Assembly (NCBI GenBank): GCA_022508685.1
Contig: JAFLUS010000107.1
Span: 1 to 6,756, forward strand
Source: Prevotellaceae bacterium
GTDB lineage: Bacteria > Bacteroidota > Bacteroidia > Bacteroidales > Bacteroidaceae
Length of the DNA: 6,756 nucleotides
Direction: 5' to 3'
Within the stretch, counting starts at the first letter, position 1. Each line of letters starts with the position of its first letter. The notes beneath the pieces are model-generated. The model did not search any database. It was not told the origin of the DNA and worked only from the letters and a program-made list of their open reading frames with translations. Position numbers and translations under genes: made by a program. Below, in pieces: positions 1 through 5,781 of the stretch.

Positions 1-76
1 AAATTGAATAAAAGTGGAATATGGTATAGCCTATTGTATATCAGCGACTTATATTGCATATACCTCGAAAGGTGGA

Positions 77-97
77 TAGTTGCGAATTTCGCAACTA
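77..97. repeat. Perfect 21-base palindrome
   Basis: Two 10-base arms, TAGTTGCGAA and TTCGCAACTA, flank a single T. As RNA this would be a stem of about 8 bp closed by a small A/T loop. No T-run follows on either strand: an A-run follows on the plus strand, and on the minus strand the corresponding T-run lies before the hairpin. It is therefore not a standard intrinsic terminator. It could be an operator for a dimeric regulator, or part of a dispersed intergenic repeat; the sequence alone does not decide. A second small inverted repeat (62-73) sits 3 bases upstream. Confidence 0.6.
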
Positions 98-289
98 AAA
101 AAATGGATACAATTTCCCGAAAAGGAGAGATTTACACTGCTATATATATAAGGAAGCATTCTCTCGCCGATGGCTTTGCCGGTAGTGAAGAGGTTGTTTT
201 TTCCGTCTGAAGATTTTGAAAAGTTGTACGTATTGAGGATTTTTGGCACATTTTTGTTTCGATTTTCATTTTTTTGTGGAGAACATTCG

Positions 290-319
290 CTTGTATTTCT
301 GCTTTTTTATCTATCTTTG
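290..319 (+). promoter_or_regulatory. Possible Bacteroidota promoter for the deiminase gene
   Basis: TATCTTTG at 312-319 fits the Bacteroidota -7 consensus TAnnTTTG. A CTTG at 290-293, 18 bases upstream, is an imperfect match to the -33 TTTG box. Transcription would begin around 323-327 and leave a leader of roughly 140 bases, containing the inverted repeat at 351-397. T-rich DNA yields such boxes by chance, so this is only a candidate. Confidence 0.35.
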
Positions 320-350
320 CGATGTCTTGGGACCTCTCTGCGTGTTTTTG

Positions 351-397
351 TGCATACAGGGTGACAGCCCAAGACCAAGAAGGCGTTATTGTATGCA
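351..397 (+). other. Inverted repeat in the presumed leader of the deiminase gene
   Basis: TGCATACA (351-358) and TGTATGCA (390-397) are perfect 8-base complements. Between them, GGG (359-361) and CCC (368-370) can form a small inner hairpin that stacks on the outer left arm. There is no following T-run, so this is not a terminator. It may be a folded 5' leader element or a protein-binding site, with 67 bases left to the start codon. It matches no riboswitch class I can recognise. Confidence 0.35.
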
Positions 398-432
398 GTT
401 CATTCCTGTGATAGATATAAACCAATAGAACG

Positions 433-461
433 ATTAAATAATTAAATATTAAATATTAAAT
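433..461 (+). repeat. Four ATTAAAT heptamers before the start codon
   Basis: Four copies of ATTAAAT lie at 433-439, 441-447, 448-454 and 455-461, the last three directly abutting, followed by AAT and then the ATG at 465. There is no Shine-Dalgarno sequence. Unstructured A/T-rich leaders of this kind are the usual way translation starts in Bacteroidota, which supports the chosen start. Copy number could vary by slippage, but that is inference. Confidence 0.6.
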
Positions 462-464
462 AAT

Positions 465-1709
465 ATGGATATTGAGTATATTATCGGTATAGTTGCCGGT
501 ATTTTCGGTATTTTGACTGGTGTTGCGTGGTTGCATGGTGTGTTAAAAAAACGTGTAAAGCCTAAATGCTCCAACGACCTGTTTAAGGAACTTGCGAATA
601 AGCAACTTACTGATGCCAAGAAGAAGAAAATTCTTGTTAAGTTAAACAAAAAGTCTATTATTAAGGGCAGATTAAGTCAAGAGTACATTGATGGGTTTCA
701 ATGGAATAACAGAGGTGTTGAGAAATTATTTCTTGACCTTTGTGATGCCAATCATATCGAGCCTACTGATGACATTTGTTTGGACTTATTGGCAGCAAGA
801 ATGCCTTCTTTACAAAAAAAATACAAAGAAAACAGCAAGCAGGGTGAAGTGAAGGAGGAAGAAAAGGAGTCCCCCGAAGTTGCAGAATGTAATTCCACAC
901 AATCAATGCCAATGAAAGAGACTGTATATTTTTCAGAATACATAACGGCTTATAAATGCTGGAACAACATAAAAGAGGCTCTTGAAGCACATGGAGTTTC
1001 ATATGGTTTGTTGCCGAATACAAAAGACATTTGGGCACGAGATTATATGCCTGCCTTCTCTGGTGGTCGTTTTGTGGCATACAAGTATAATCCTGATTAT
1101 CTACAGGAGAGCAAGGAGTATATTACCGATAATGTCAATGACGTTTTTGACTTCTCAAAGGATTCGATGGTCAATATAGACTTGATAATTGACGGAGGAA
1201 ACATCATTGTATGTGATGATAAGATTATCATGACAGATAAGATTTTTGTTGAAAATCCTGATTATACAAAGGAACAAGTCGTTCAAATCATCGAGGATGC
1301 CTTTTCTGCAAAATTGGTTGTTATACCTTGGGATAGAGAAGAAGAATATGGTCATGCAGACGGAATGGTAAGATATGTGTCAGACAATCACGTTCTTATC
1401 AACAATTATAAGGATATTGACCCGGAACTGAGACAGAAGATTTTGGATGCTCTGACACCACATTTTTCGCAAATCTCAGAGTTGGAATATGGCTCTGCCC
1501 AAAGAGTAGATAGTTGGGCGCACATCAATTATCTTCAAGTTAACGATATTATCTTTGTCCCTCAGTTGGGTATACCAAGTGACCCGCTTGCCATTGAGCA
1601 AATCTCTAAGATATTCCCAAGTTATAAAGTTGTACCTGTAGAAGTAAAAGGTATTGTTAAAAAAGGAGGCGCATTAAATTGTGTTTCATGGAATCATATT
1701 GAAAGTTAA
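465..1709 (+). CDS. Membrane-anchored agmatine/peptidyl-arginine deiminase-family protein
   Basis: This 414-residue protein has several parts. Residues 5-27 form a hydrophobic helix. It is preceded by acidic residues and followed by KKRVKPK, so by the positive-inside rule the rest should be cytoplasmic. Residues about 35-120 are a lysine-rich, mostly helical region I cannot assign. Residues about 121-148 are an acidic linker. Residues about 150-410 match the agmatine deiminase/PPAD fold (PAD_porph): IWARDYMP (188-195, with Trp190, Arg192, Asp193), DGGN (243-246), GHADGM (296-301, His297 and Asp299) and GGALNC with candidate nucleophile Cys406. The conserved catalytic residues are therefore present and guanidino hydrolysis is likely. 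The substrate is unknown. There is no cleavable secretion signal like that of Porphyromonas gingivalis PPAD. The catalytic part (about 260 residues) is shorter than a typical agmatine deiminase of about 350. No agmatine or polyamine genes adjoin it. Its codon use is far more A/T-rich than that of the lpx genes, which suggests transfer. The family call is firm; the biological role is not. Confidence 0.8.
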   Translation: MDIEYIIGIVAGIFGILTGVAWLHGVLKKRVKPKCSNDLFKELANKQLTDAKKKKILVKLNKKSIIKGRLSQEYIDGFQWNNRGVEKLFLDLCDANHIEPTDDICLDLLAARMPSLQKKYKENSKQGEVKEEEKESPEVAECNSTQSMPMKETVYFSEYITAYKCWNNIKEALEAHGVSYGLLPNTKDIWARDYMPAFSGGRFVAYKYNPDYLQESKEYITDNVNDVFDFSKDSMVNIDLIIDGGNIIVCDDKIIMTDKIFVENPDYTKEQVVQIIEDAFSAKLVVIPWDREEEYGHADGMVRYVSDNHVLINNYKDIDPELRQKILDALTPHFSQISELEYGSAQRVDSWAHINYLQVNDIIFVPQLGIPSDPLAIEQISKIFPSYKVVPVEVKGIVKKGGALNCVSWNHIES

Positions 1710-1725
1710 ACACACACATTGAATA

Positions 1726-1766
1726 TTACGACAGAATGAGTAGTCGTCACATCATTTTGTCTGTAA
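1726..1766 (+). other. RNA hairpin 1 downstream of the deiminase gene
   Basis: GACAGAATGA (1730-1739) pairs with TCATTTTGTC (1752-1761) over 10 bp with one G-U pair. Four more pairs (1726-1729 with 1763-1766) form beyond a one-base bulge, and the loop has 12 bases. An alternative pairing of ACGAC (1728-1732) with GTCGT (1744-1748) would exclude it. The stem starts 16 bases after the deiminase stop codon. No U-run follows, so it is not a classical terminator; it may protect the mRNA 3' end or pair with hairpin 2 as a composite stop. Confidence 0.45.
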
Positions 1767-1767
1767 A

Positions 1768-1807
1768 TATGAAGGGTAGGGTATGCGTGCATATTCTATC
1801 CTTCATA
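1768..1807 (+). other. RNA hairpin 2, long stem downstream of the deiminase gene
   Basis: Bases 1768-1785 pair with 1790-1807 without interruption: 18 pairs, three of them G-U, closed by the four-base loop CGTG. The three non-Watson-Crick positions are G-U in plus-strand RNA but would be A-C mismatches in minus-strand RNA, so the structure favours a plus-strand transcript. It begins one base after hairpin 1 and could stack on it. The following bases (AATTATAG) are not a U-run. Likely roles are transcript 3'-end formation or mRNA protection after the deiminase gene; a small RNA is also possible. Confidence 0.5.
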
Positions 1808-1928
1808 ATTATAGATAGTGGTGAACATTCTTTCCATTGCTTCACTGCTGAAAAGATTGTTTCATTGCTTTTTCCTTGCTTTGCATTTGCTGTTGGACTC
1901 TCCAATTGAGGTCAATATGGGCTCAGAT

Positions 1929-1951
1929 GCGAAAAAAGGGAGTTTTTTTGC
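1929..1951 (+). repeat. A-run/T-run inverted repeat overlapping the lpx promoter
   Basis: GCG plus six A (1929-1937) can pair with seven T plus GC (1943-1951), giving nine pairs including one G-U, around the loop GGGAG. The right arm contains the candidate -33 box of the lpxD promoter. The stem is mostly A-T and weak, with no separate T-run after it. It may simply be bendable A-tract/T-tract DNA upstream of the promoter. Confidence 0.3.
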
Positions 1952-1980
1952 AAATTTTCGGAATTTCTTTCTTAAATTTG
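1947..1980 (+). promoter_or_regulatory. Bacteroidota-type promoter for the lpxD operon
   Basis: TAAATTTG at 1973-1980 is a perfect match to the TAnnTTTG -7 box recognised by the Bacteroidota primary sigma factor. TTTG at 1947-1950 is the candidate -33 box, 22 bases upstream, slightly longer than the usual spacing of about 19-21. Transcription would begin near 1984-1988, leaving a leader of about 20 bases before the lpxD ATG at 2008. Its position right at the change from A/T-rich to G/C-richer DNA and directly before the operon supports it. Confidence 0.65.
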
Positions 1981-2007
1981 CAGTCTTAAATGTAGATAGA
2001 CACGAAG

Positions 2008-3051
2008 ATGACATTTACAGCCGAACAGATTGCTGCATACGTGGGAGGAACGATTGAAGGGGATGCGCAGACCGCGGTGACGACCTTTGCCAAGATTGAA
2101 GAAGGGGTGCCCGGTTCGCTCTCGTTTCTGGCGAATCCCAAATATGAGCACTATATATATGCTACAAAATCGAGCATTGTGCTGGTGGATAAAGATTTTC
2201 AGCCGCGCGAACCGATTGCTGCCACGTTGATACGTGTGGACAATGCTTACGCTGCGGTGGCGTCGCTGATGACGCTTTATCAGTCGGCACAAACGCGCAA
2301 GACGGGCGTCAGTCCGTTGGCGTCGGTGGCTGAAACTGCTACGGTGAACGATGATTGCTACGTGGGGCCTTATGCCGTGATTGGCGACAATGCTGTCGTT
2401 GGTCGCGGTTCGTCAATTTATGCCCACACGGTGGTGGGCGACGGCGTAACGGTGGGCGAGGGCAGTGTGCTGTATCCCAACGTGACCGTTTACGATGGCT
2501 GCAAAATCGGGTCGCGCGTGGTCATTCATGCGGGTGCCGTCATTGGTGCCGACGGGTTCGGTTTTGCACCGACGGAGACGGGCTATGACAAAATTCCTCA
2601 ATTGGGCATCGTCATTATCGAGGATGATGTGGAAATCGGGGCGAACACGTGCGTAGACCGCTCGACGATGGGGGCTACCGTCATTCACAAGGGTGTGAAA
2701 CTTGACAATCTCGTGCAGATTGCCCACAACGTGGAGGTGGGCTGCCACACGGTGATGTCGTCGCAGGCTGGCGTTGCCGGCAGTGCGAAGGTGGGCGAAT
2801 GGTGCATGTTGGGCGGACAGGTCGGTATCGCCGGACATATCAGCATCGGCGACCGCACGAACGTGGGTGCGCAGTCGGGTGTTCCCGGTGGCAATCTTGC
2901 TCGTCGTGGCGGTGCTACGCTGATGGGTTATCCCGCCATCGACCATAGGACGTGGGCACGGCAGTCGGCTGCGCTCAAGCAGTTGCCCGACCTCGCGGGC
3001 GAGGTGGCTGCGCTGCGTCGTGAAATCGAAGAACTCAAACAACGAACATAA
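2008..3051 (+). CDS. lpxD: UDP-3-O-acylglucosamine N-acyltransferase LpxD
   Basis: LpxD catalyses the third committed step of lipid A synthesis in the cytoplasm: transfer of an (R)-3-hydroxyacyl chain from acyl-carrier protein to the 2-amino group of UDP-3-O-acylglucosamine. The 347-residue length is normal. Residues about 1-100 form the uridine-binding domain, including FAKIEEG (27-33) and FLANPKY (40-46). Residues about 105-295 are left-handed beta-helix hexapeptide repeats, with GADGFGFAP (180-188) and the motif QIAHN (237-241), whose His240 aligns with the catalytic His239 of the E. coli enzyme. MGYPA (306-310) follows, and residues about 317-345 form the C-terminal helix. The ATG at 2008 gives the family's usual N-terminus (MTFTAEQIA) and sits about 20 bases behind the presumed transcript start. 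It is the first gene of the operon, and lpxC/fabZ follows after 5 bases. Confidence 0.95.
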   Translation: MTFTAEQIAAYVGGTIEGDAQTAVTTFAKIEEGVPGSLSFLANPKYEHYIYATKSSIVLVDKDFQPREPIAATLIRVDNAYAAVASLMTLYQSAQTRKTGVSPLASVAETATVNDDCYVGPYAVIGDNAVVGRGSSIYAHTVVGDGVTVGEGSVLYPNVTVYDGCKIGSRVVIHAGAVIGADGFGFAPTETGYDKIPQLGIVIIEDDVEIGANTCVDRSTMGATVIHKGVKLDNLVQIAHNVEVGCHTVMSSQAGVAGSAKVGEWCMLGGQVGIAGHISIGDRTNVGAQSGVPGGNLARRGGATLMGYPAIDHRTWARQSAALKQLPDLAGEVAALRREIEELKQRT

Positions 3052-3056
3052 GAACA

Positions 3057-4439
3057 ATGCAAAAGCAACTTACGCTGAAAGATAGTTTCACCGTCAAGGG
3101 TAAAGGGTTGCACACGGGTCAGATGATTACGGCAACTTTCTGCCCTGCGCCGGAGGGACATGGATATAAATTGCAACGGACTGACCTCGACGGACAGCCC
3201 GTCATCGATTGTCTGGCTGAAAACGTGGGCAACACGCAGCGCGGAACGGTGCTGATGAAGGGCGACGTGAAGGTCAGCACGATTGAGCACGCCATGGCTG
3301 CGCTCTATGCGCTCCATGTGGACAACTGCCTCATTCAACTCGATGGGGCTGAAATGCCCATTCTCGACGGGTCGGCACTGCCGTTTGTCGAGGAGATACA
3401 GCGTGTGGGACTTGTGGAACAGAATGCGAACAAGGATTTCTACGTCGTCAAGCACAAGATTGAGGTGAAGGGCGAGAATGGCGAACACCTGCTCATCGTT
3501 CCCGACGAGGAATTCTGCGTCAATGTGATGATTGCGTTCGACTCCAAGGTGCTCGCGAGCCAGTTTGCCACACTCAACCACTATGCCGACTTCCCTTCGG
3601 AAATCGCTTCGGCACGCACGTTCGTCTTTGTCCGCGAAATCGAACCCCTCATGCAGTTGGGGCTCATCAAGGGCGGTGACCTCGACAATGCCATTGTCAT
3701 CTACGAGAACGAACTGCCACAGGAACGCTACGACGCACTTGCCGACCAAATCGGCATCCCGCACAAGGATGCACGGCAACTGGGCTATATCCAGAACAAA
3801 CCGCTGACGTGGCCGAACGAAACGGCTCGCCACAAACTGCTGGACATCATCGGCGACCTCGCCCTCGTGGGCAAGCCTATCAAGGGACGTGTCATCGCCA
3901 CCAAACCCGGACATAGTATAAATAATAAGTTCGCGCGCGAGATACGCCGTGACATTCGCAAGCACGAAGTGCAATGCCCCAACTACGACCCCAATCAGGA
4001 GCCCGTGATGGACGTCAACCGCATCCGCGAACTGCTGCCCCACCGCTATCCCATGCAGTTGGTGGACAAAATCATCGACATCGACGAGAACTACATCGTG
4101 GGTGTGAAGAACGTCACATCGAACGAACCATTCTTCACAGGACACTTCCCGCAGGAACCCGTCATGCCCGGCGTGCTGCTGATTGAAGCCATGGCACAGG
4201 CTGGCGGACTGCTCGTGCTCAACACGTTGGAAGAACCCGAACGGTGGTCGACCTACTTCATGAAGATAGACAACGTGAAATTCCGTCGCAAGGTCGTGCC
4301 GGGCGATACGCTGATATTCCAAGTGAAGTTGCTTGCCCCCGTCCGTCGCGGCATTTCCTCCATGCGCGGTCTCATCTTCGTCGGCGACACGTTGGTGGCA
4401 GAAGCCGAGTTTACGGCACAAATCGTTAAGAACAAATAA
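3057..4439 (+). CDS. lpxC/fabZ: Bifunctional LpxC deacetylase / FabZ 3-hydroxyacyl-ACP dehydratase
   Basis: The 460-residue protein fuses two enzymes. Residues 1 to about 305 are LpxC, the zinc deacetylase that commits UDP-3-O-acyl-GlcNAc to lipid A. Visible are STIEHAMAAL (74-83) with zinc ligand His78 and the preceding Glu77 that acts as base, the second zinc motif His259-x3-Asp263, and KPGHS with His286, corresponding to E. coli His265. Residues about 315-460 are FabZ, which dehydrates (R)-3-hydroxyacyl-ACP in fatty-acid elongation: LLPHRYPMQLVDK (326-338), then GHFPQEPVMPG (362-372) with catalytic His363, and Glu377 in the EAMAQAGG motif (377-384). The frame is continuous with no stop or start-like gap between the halves. 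This fusion is well known in Bacteroidota. It probably couples the hydroxyacyl-ACP pool to lipid A demand. No Shine-Dalgarno sequence precedes the ATG. Confidence 0.96.
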   Translation: MQKQLTLKDSFTVKGKGLHTGQMITATFCPAPEGHGYKLQRTDLDGQPVIDCLAENVGNTQRGTVLMKGDVKVSTIEHAMAALYALHVDNCLIQLDGAEMPILDGSALPFVEEIQRVGLVEQNANKDFYVVKHKIEVKGENGEHLLIVPDEEFCVNVMIAFDSKVLASQFATLNHYADFPSEIASARTFVFVREIEPLMQLGLIKGGDLDNAIVIYENELPQERYDALADQIGIPHKDARQLGYIQNKPLTWPNETARHKLLDIIGDLALVGKPIKGRVIATKPGHSINNKFAREIRRDIRKHEVQCPNYDPNQEPVMDVNRIRELLPHRYPMQLVDKIIDIDENYIVGVKNVTSNEPFFTGHFPQEPVMPGVLLIEAMAQAGGLLVLNTLEEPERWSTYFMKIDNVKFRRKVVPGDTLIFQVKLLAPVRRGISSMRGLIFVGDTLVAEAEFTAQIVKNK

Positions 4440-4446
4440 CATCCTT

Positions 4447-5220
4447 ATGGCAAAAATAAGTCCTCTGGCATTCATCGACCCTGCGGCGCAGATAGGTGAA
4501 AACTGCGAAATAGGCCCGTTCTGCTTCATTGACAAGAACGTCGTCATCGGCGACAACAACGTGCTGATGAACAGCGTGACGCTGTTGGACGGAACGCGCA
4601 TCGGCAATGGCAACACCTTCTTTCCGGGTGCCGTCATCGGTGCCATTCCGCAAGACTTGAAGTTCCGTGGCGAAGAATCGACGGTGGAAATCGGCGACAA
4701 CAACCGCATCCGCGAGAACGTCACCATTCATCGCGGAACGGCGTCGAAAGGCAGAACCCTCGTCGGTTCCAACAACCTCATCATGGAGAATGCCCACATT
4801 GCCCACGACTGCGAATTCGGAAGCGGCATCATCATGGGCAACTCGTCGAAACTCGCCGGCGAAGTCATCGTCGACGACAATGCCATCATCAGTGCCGTGG
4901 TGCTCGTCCATCAGTTCTGTCGCATTGCAGGCTACACGATGGTGCAAGGCGGTTGCCGCACCAGTCAGGACATTCCGCCCTTCGTCATTGCTGCGCGTGA
5001 GCCCATTGCCTACGCCGGACTGAACATCGTAGGGCTGCGCCGACGCAAATTCTCTCCCGAAATCATCCACAACATCCACGAAACCTACCGCCTGCTGTAC
5101 AACAGCAATCTCACCGTGAAGGAAGCCATTGAGCAAATCACCTACAGCATCCCCATGAGCAAGGAGATTCAGTACATCGTCGACTTTGTCAGCAGTTCGC
5201 AACGTGGCATCATCAGATAG
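4447..5220 (+). CDS. lpxA: Acyl-ACP:UDP-N-acetylglucosamine O-acyltransferase LpxA
   Basis: LpxA performs the first step of lipid A synthesis, acylating the 3-OH of UDP-GlcNAc from (R)-3-hydroxyacyl-ACP. The frame is open upstream to 4333, but that extension lies over the end of fabZ. The ATG at 4447, 7 bases after the fabZ stop, gives a 257-residue protein starting MAKISPLAFIDPAAQIG, the family's normal start and length. Hexapeptide beta-helix repeats fill residues about 5-180. NAHIAHDC (115-122) contains His117 and the catalytic His120 (His122 and His125 in E. coli). The chain-length ruler loop reads GGCRTSQD (168-175) and does not carry the E. coli Gly173 arrangement, so a longer acyl chain, as in other Bacteroidota, is likely but inferred. 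The helical C-terminus ends SQRGIIR, a family hallmark. Confidence 0.95.
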   Translation: MAKISPLAFIDPAAQIGENCEIGPFCFIDKNVVIGDNNVLMNSVTLLDGTRIGNGNTFFPGAVIGAIPQDLKFRGEESTVEIGDNNRIRENVTIHRGTASKGRTLVGSNNLIMENAHIAHDCEFGSGIIMGNSSKLAGEVIVDDNAIISAVVLVHQFCRIAGYTMVQGGCRTSQDIPPFVIAAREPIAYAGLNIVGLRRRKFSPEIIHNIHETYRLLYNSNLTVKEAIEQITYSIPMSKEIQYIVDFVSSSQRGIIR

Positions 5221-5226
5221 TGCATT

Positions 5227-5781
5227 ATGATATATCGCTTCATTCTTATTTCCGACGAAGTCGAGGACTTCATGCGTGAAATCAAAATCGATTCCGACGC
5301 CACTTTCCTCGATTTCCACAACATCATTCTGGAAACTTGCGGCTACAGCAACGACCAGATTACATCGTTCTTCGTCTGCGAAGACGGGTGGGTGAAAGGA
5401 CAGGAAATCACGCTCGAAGACATGGGAACGAGTGCCGACGAAGACGTCTACATCATGGCAAAAACCCGCTTGAGCGACTTCCTCGACGAAGAGAAGCAGC
5501 ACCTGCTCTACACGTTCGACCCCTTGGCAGACCGCGTGTTCTTCATCGAATTGTCGGAAATTCAGACCGGCAAGACGTTGTCAGCCCCCGTCGTGTCGCG
5601 ACAGCAAGGCGAAGCACCGCAGCAGTTGCTCAATTTCGACGAATTGTTTGCACGCAACCCCATTCAGACAGCCACCAACGGCACCATTCTCGATGACGAC
5701 GACGATATGTATGGCGACGGCATCGACGAAGAAGACATCGACCTCGAAGGCTTAGACATCAGCGATGGCGAACCCTATTGA
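5227..5781 (+). CDS. pRiA4b ORF-3-like protein with acidic tail, function unknown
   Basis: This 184-residue cytoplasmic protein has no signal peptide or membrane segment. Residues 1 to about 125 resemble the plasmid pRiA4b ORF-3-like family (sometimes labelled 'IS1096 passenger TnpR family'): [21 protein letters not shown] (split here as residues 2-10 and 11-22), the FLDFHNIIL segment (27-35), [10 protein letters not shown] (46-55) and LLYTFDP (93-99). It is not a resolvase despite that label; no catalytic motif is visible. Residues 156-184 are strongly acidic, with a run of five Asp at 156-160, and are probably disordered. It starts 6 bases after lpxA, without a Shine-Dalgarno sequence, so it should be co-transcribed with the lipid A genes. 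A G/C-rich codon use like its neighbours argues against recent arrival. Its role is unknown; the family match is from pattern memory. Confidence 0.8.
   Translation: MIYRFILISDEVEDFMREIKIDSDATFLDFHNIILETCGYSNDQITSFFVCEDGWVKGQEITLEDMGTSADEDVYIMAKTRLSDFLDEEKQHLLYTFDPLADRVFFIELSEIQTGKTLSAPVVSRQQGEAPQQLLNFDELFARNPIQTATNGTILDDDDDMYGDGIDEEDIDLEGLDISDGEPY

Larger units (their letters stand above)
1..464. other. A/T-rich gene-free region upstream of the deiminase gene
   Basis: I find no convincing gene in this stretch. The short open frames on both strands have no recognisable domain, lie across one another, and have compositions dominated by the local T-rich and A-rich runs. What it does hold is listed separately: a perfect palindrome (77-97), a possible promoter (290-319), an inverted repeat in the presumed leader (351-397) and a heptamer repeat before the start codon (433-461). 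A small ACCT/AGGT inverted repeat with a CGAA loop (62-73) lies just before the large palindrome. The left edge could contain the end of an upstream unit that cannot be seen here. Confidence 0.6.

Noticed and set aside
77..103. Palindrome plus A-run as an intrinsic terminator
   Set aside because: The A-run would be a U-run only in minus-strand RNA, and there it comes before the hairpin, not after it.
4..428. Several 60-97 codon frames on both strands in the left A/T-rich region
   Set aside because: They overlap one another and show no domain, ribosome entry context or codon pattern of a gene. They are explained by T-rich and A-rich runs.
1835..1882. Repeated CATTGCTT-like words (1835-1842, 1863-1870, and CTTGCTTT at 1875-1882)
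   Set aside because: Spacing is irregular and the copies are short in a T-rich stretch, so there is no support for an array, CRISPR or operator series.
2413..3057. A 214-codon minus-strand frame opposite lpxD
   Set aside because: In register with lpxD; His/Arg-rich shadow with no family resemblance.
4333..4446. N-terminal extension of LpxA by 38 residues
   Set aside because: It overlaps the end of fabZ, matches nothing in LpxA, and the ATG at 4447 gives the standard N-terminus and length.
2928..4727. A 599-codon open frame on the minus strand opposite lpxD, lpxC/fabZ and lpxA
   Set aside because: It is in exact codon register with lpxC/fabZ. Stops on the opposite strand can arise there only where the sense gene uses TTA, CTA or TCA, codons this operon rarely uses. 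The product has no recognisable domain, while the sense protein has all its catalytic motifs.
4426..5502. A 358-codon minus-strand frame opposite lpxA and the following gene
   Set aside because: Same cause: it is in register with both sense genes. The translated product is a low-complexity, Val/Asp-rich shadow.
5227..5781. Resolvase or transposon passenger gene, as the family label 'IS1096 TnpR' would suggest
   Set aside because: No recombinase catalytic motif, no transposase, and no terminal inverted repeats are present; the gene sits tightly inside a housekeeping operon with matching codon use.
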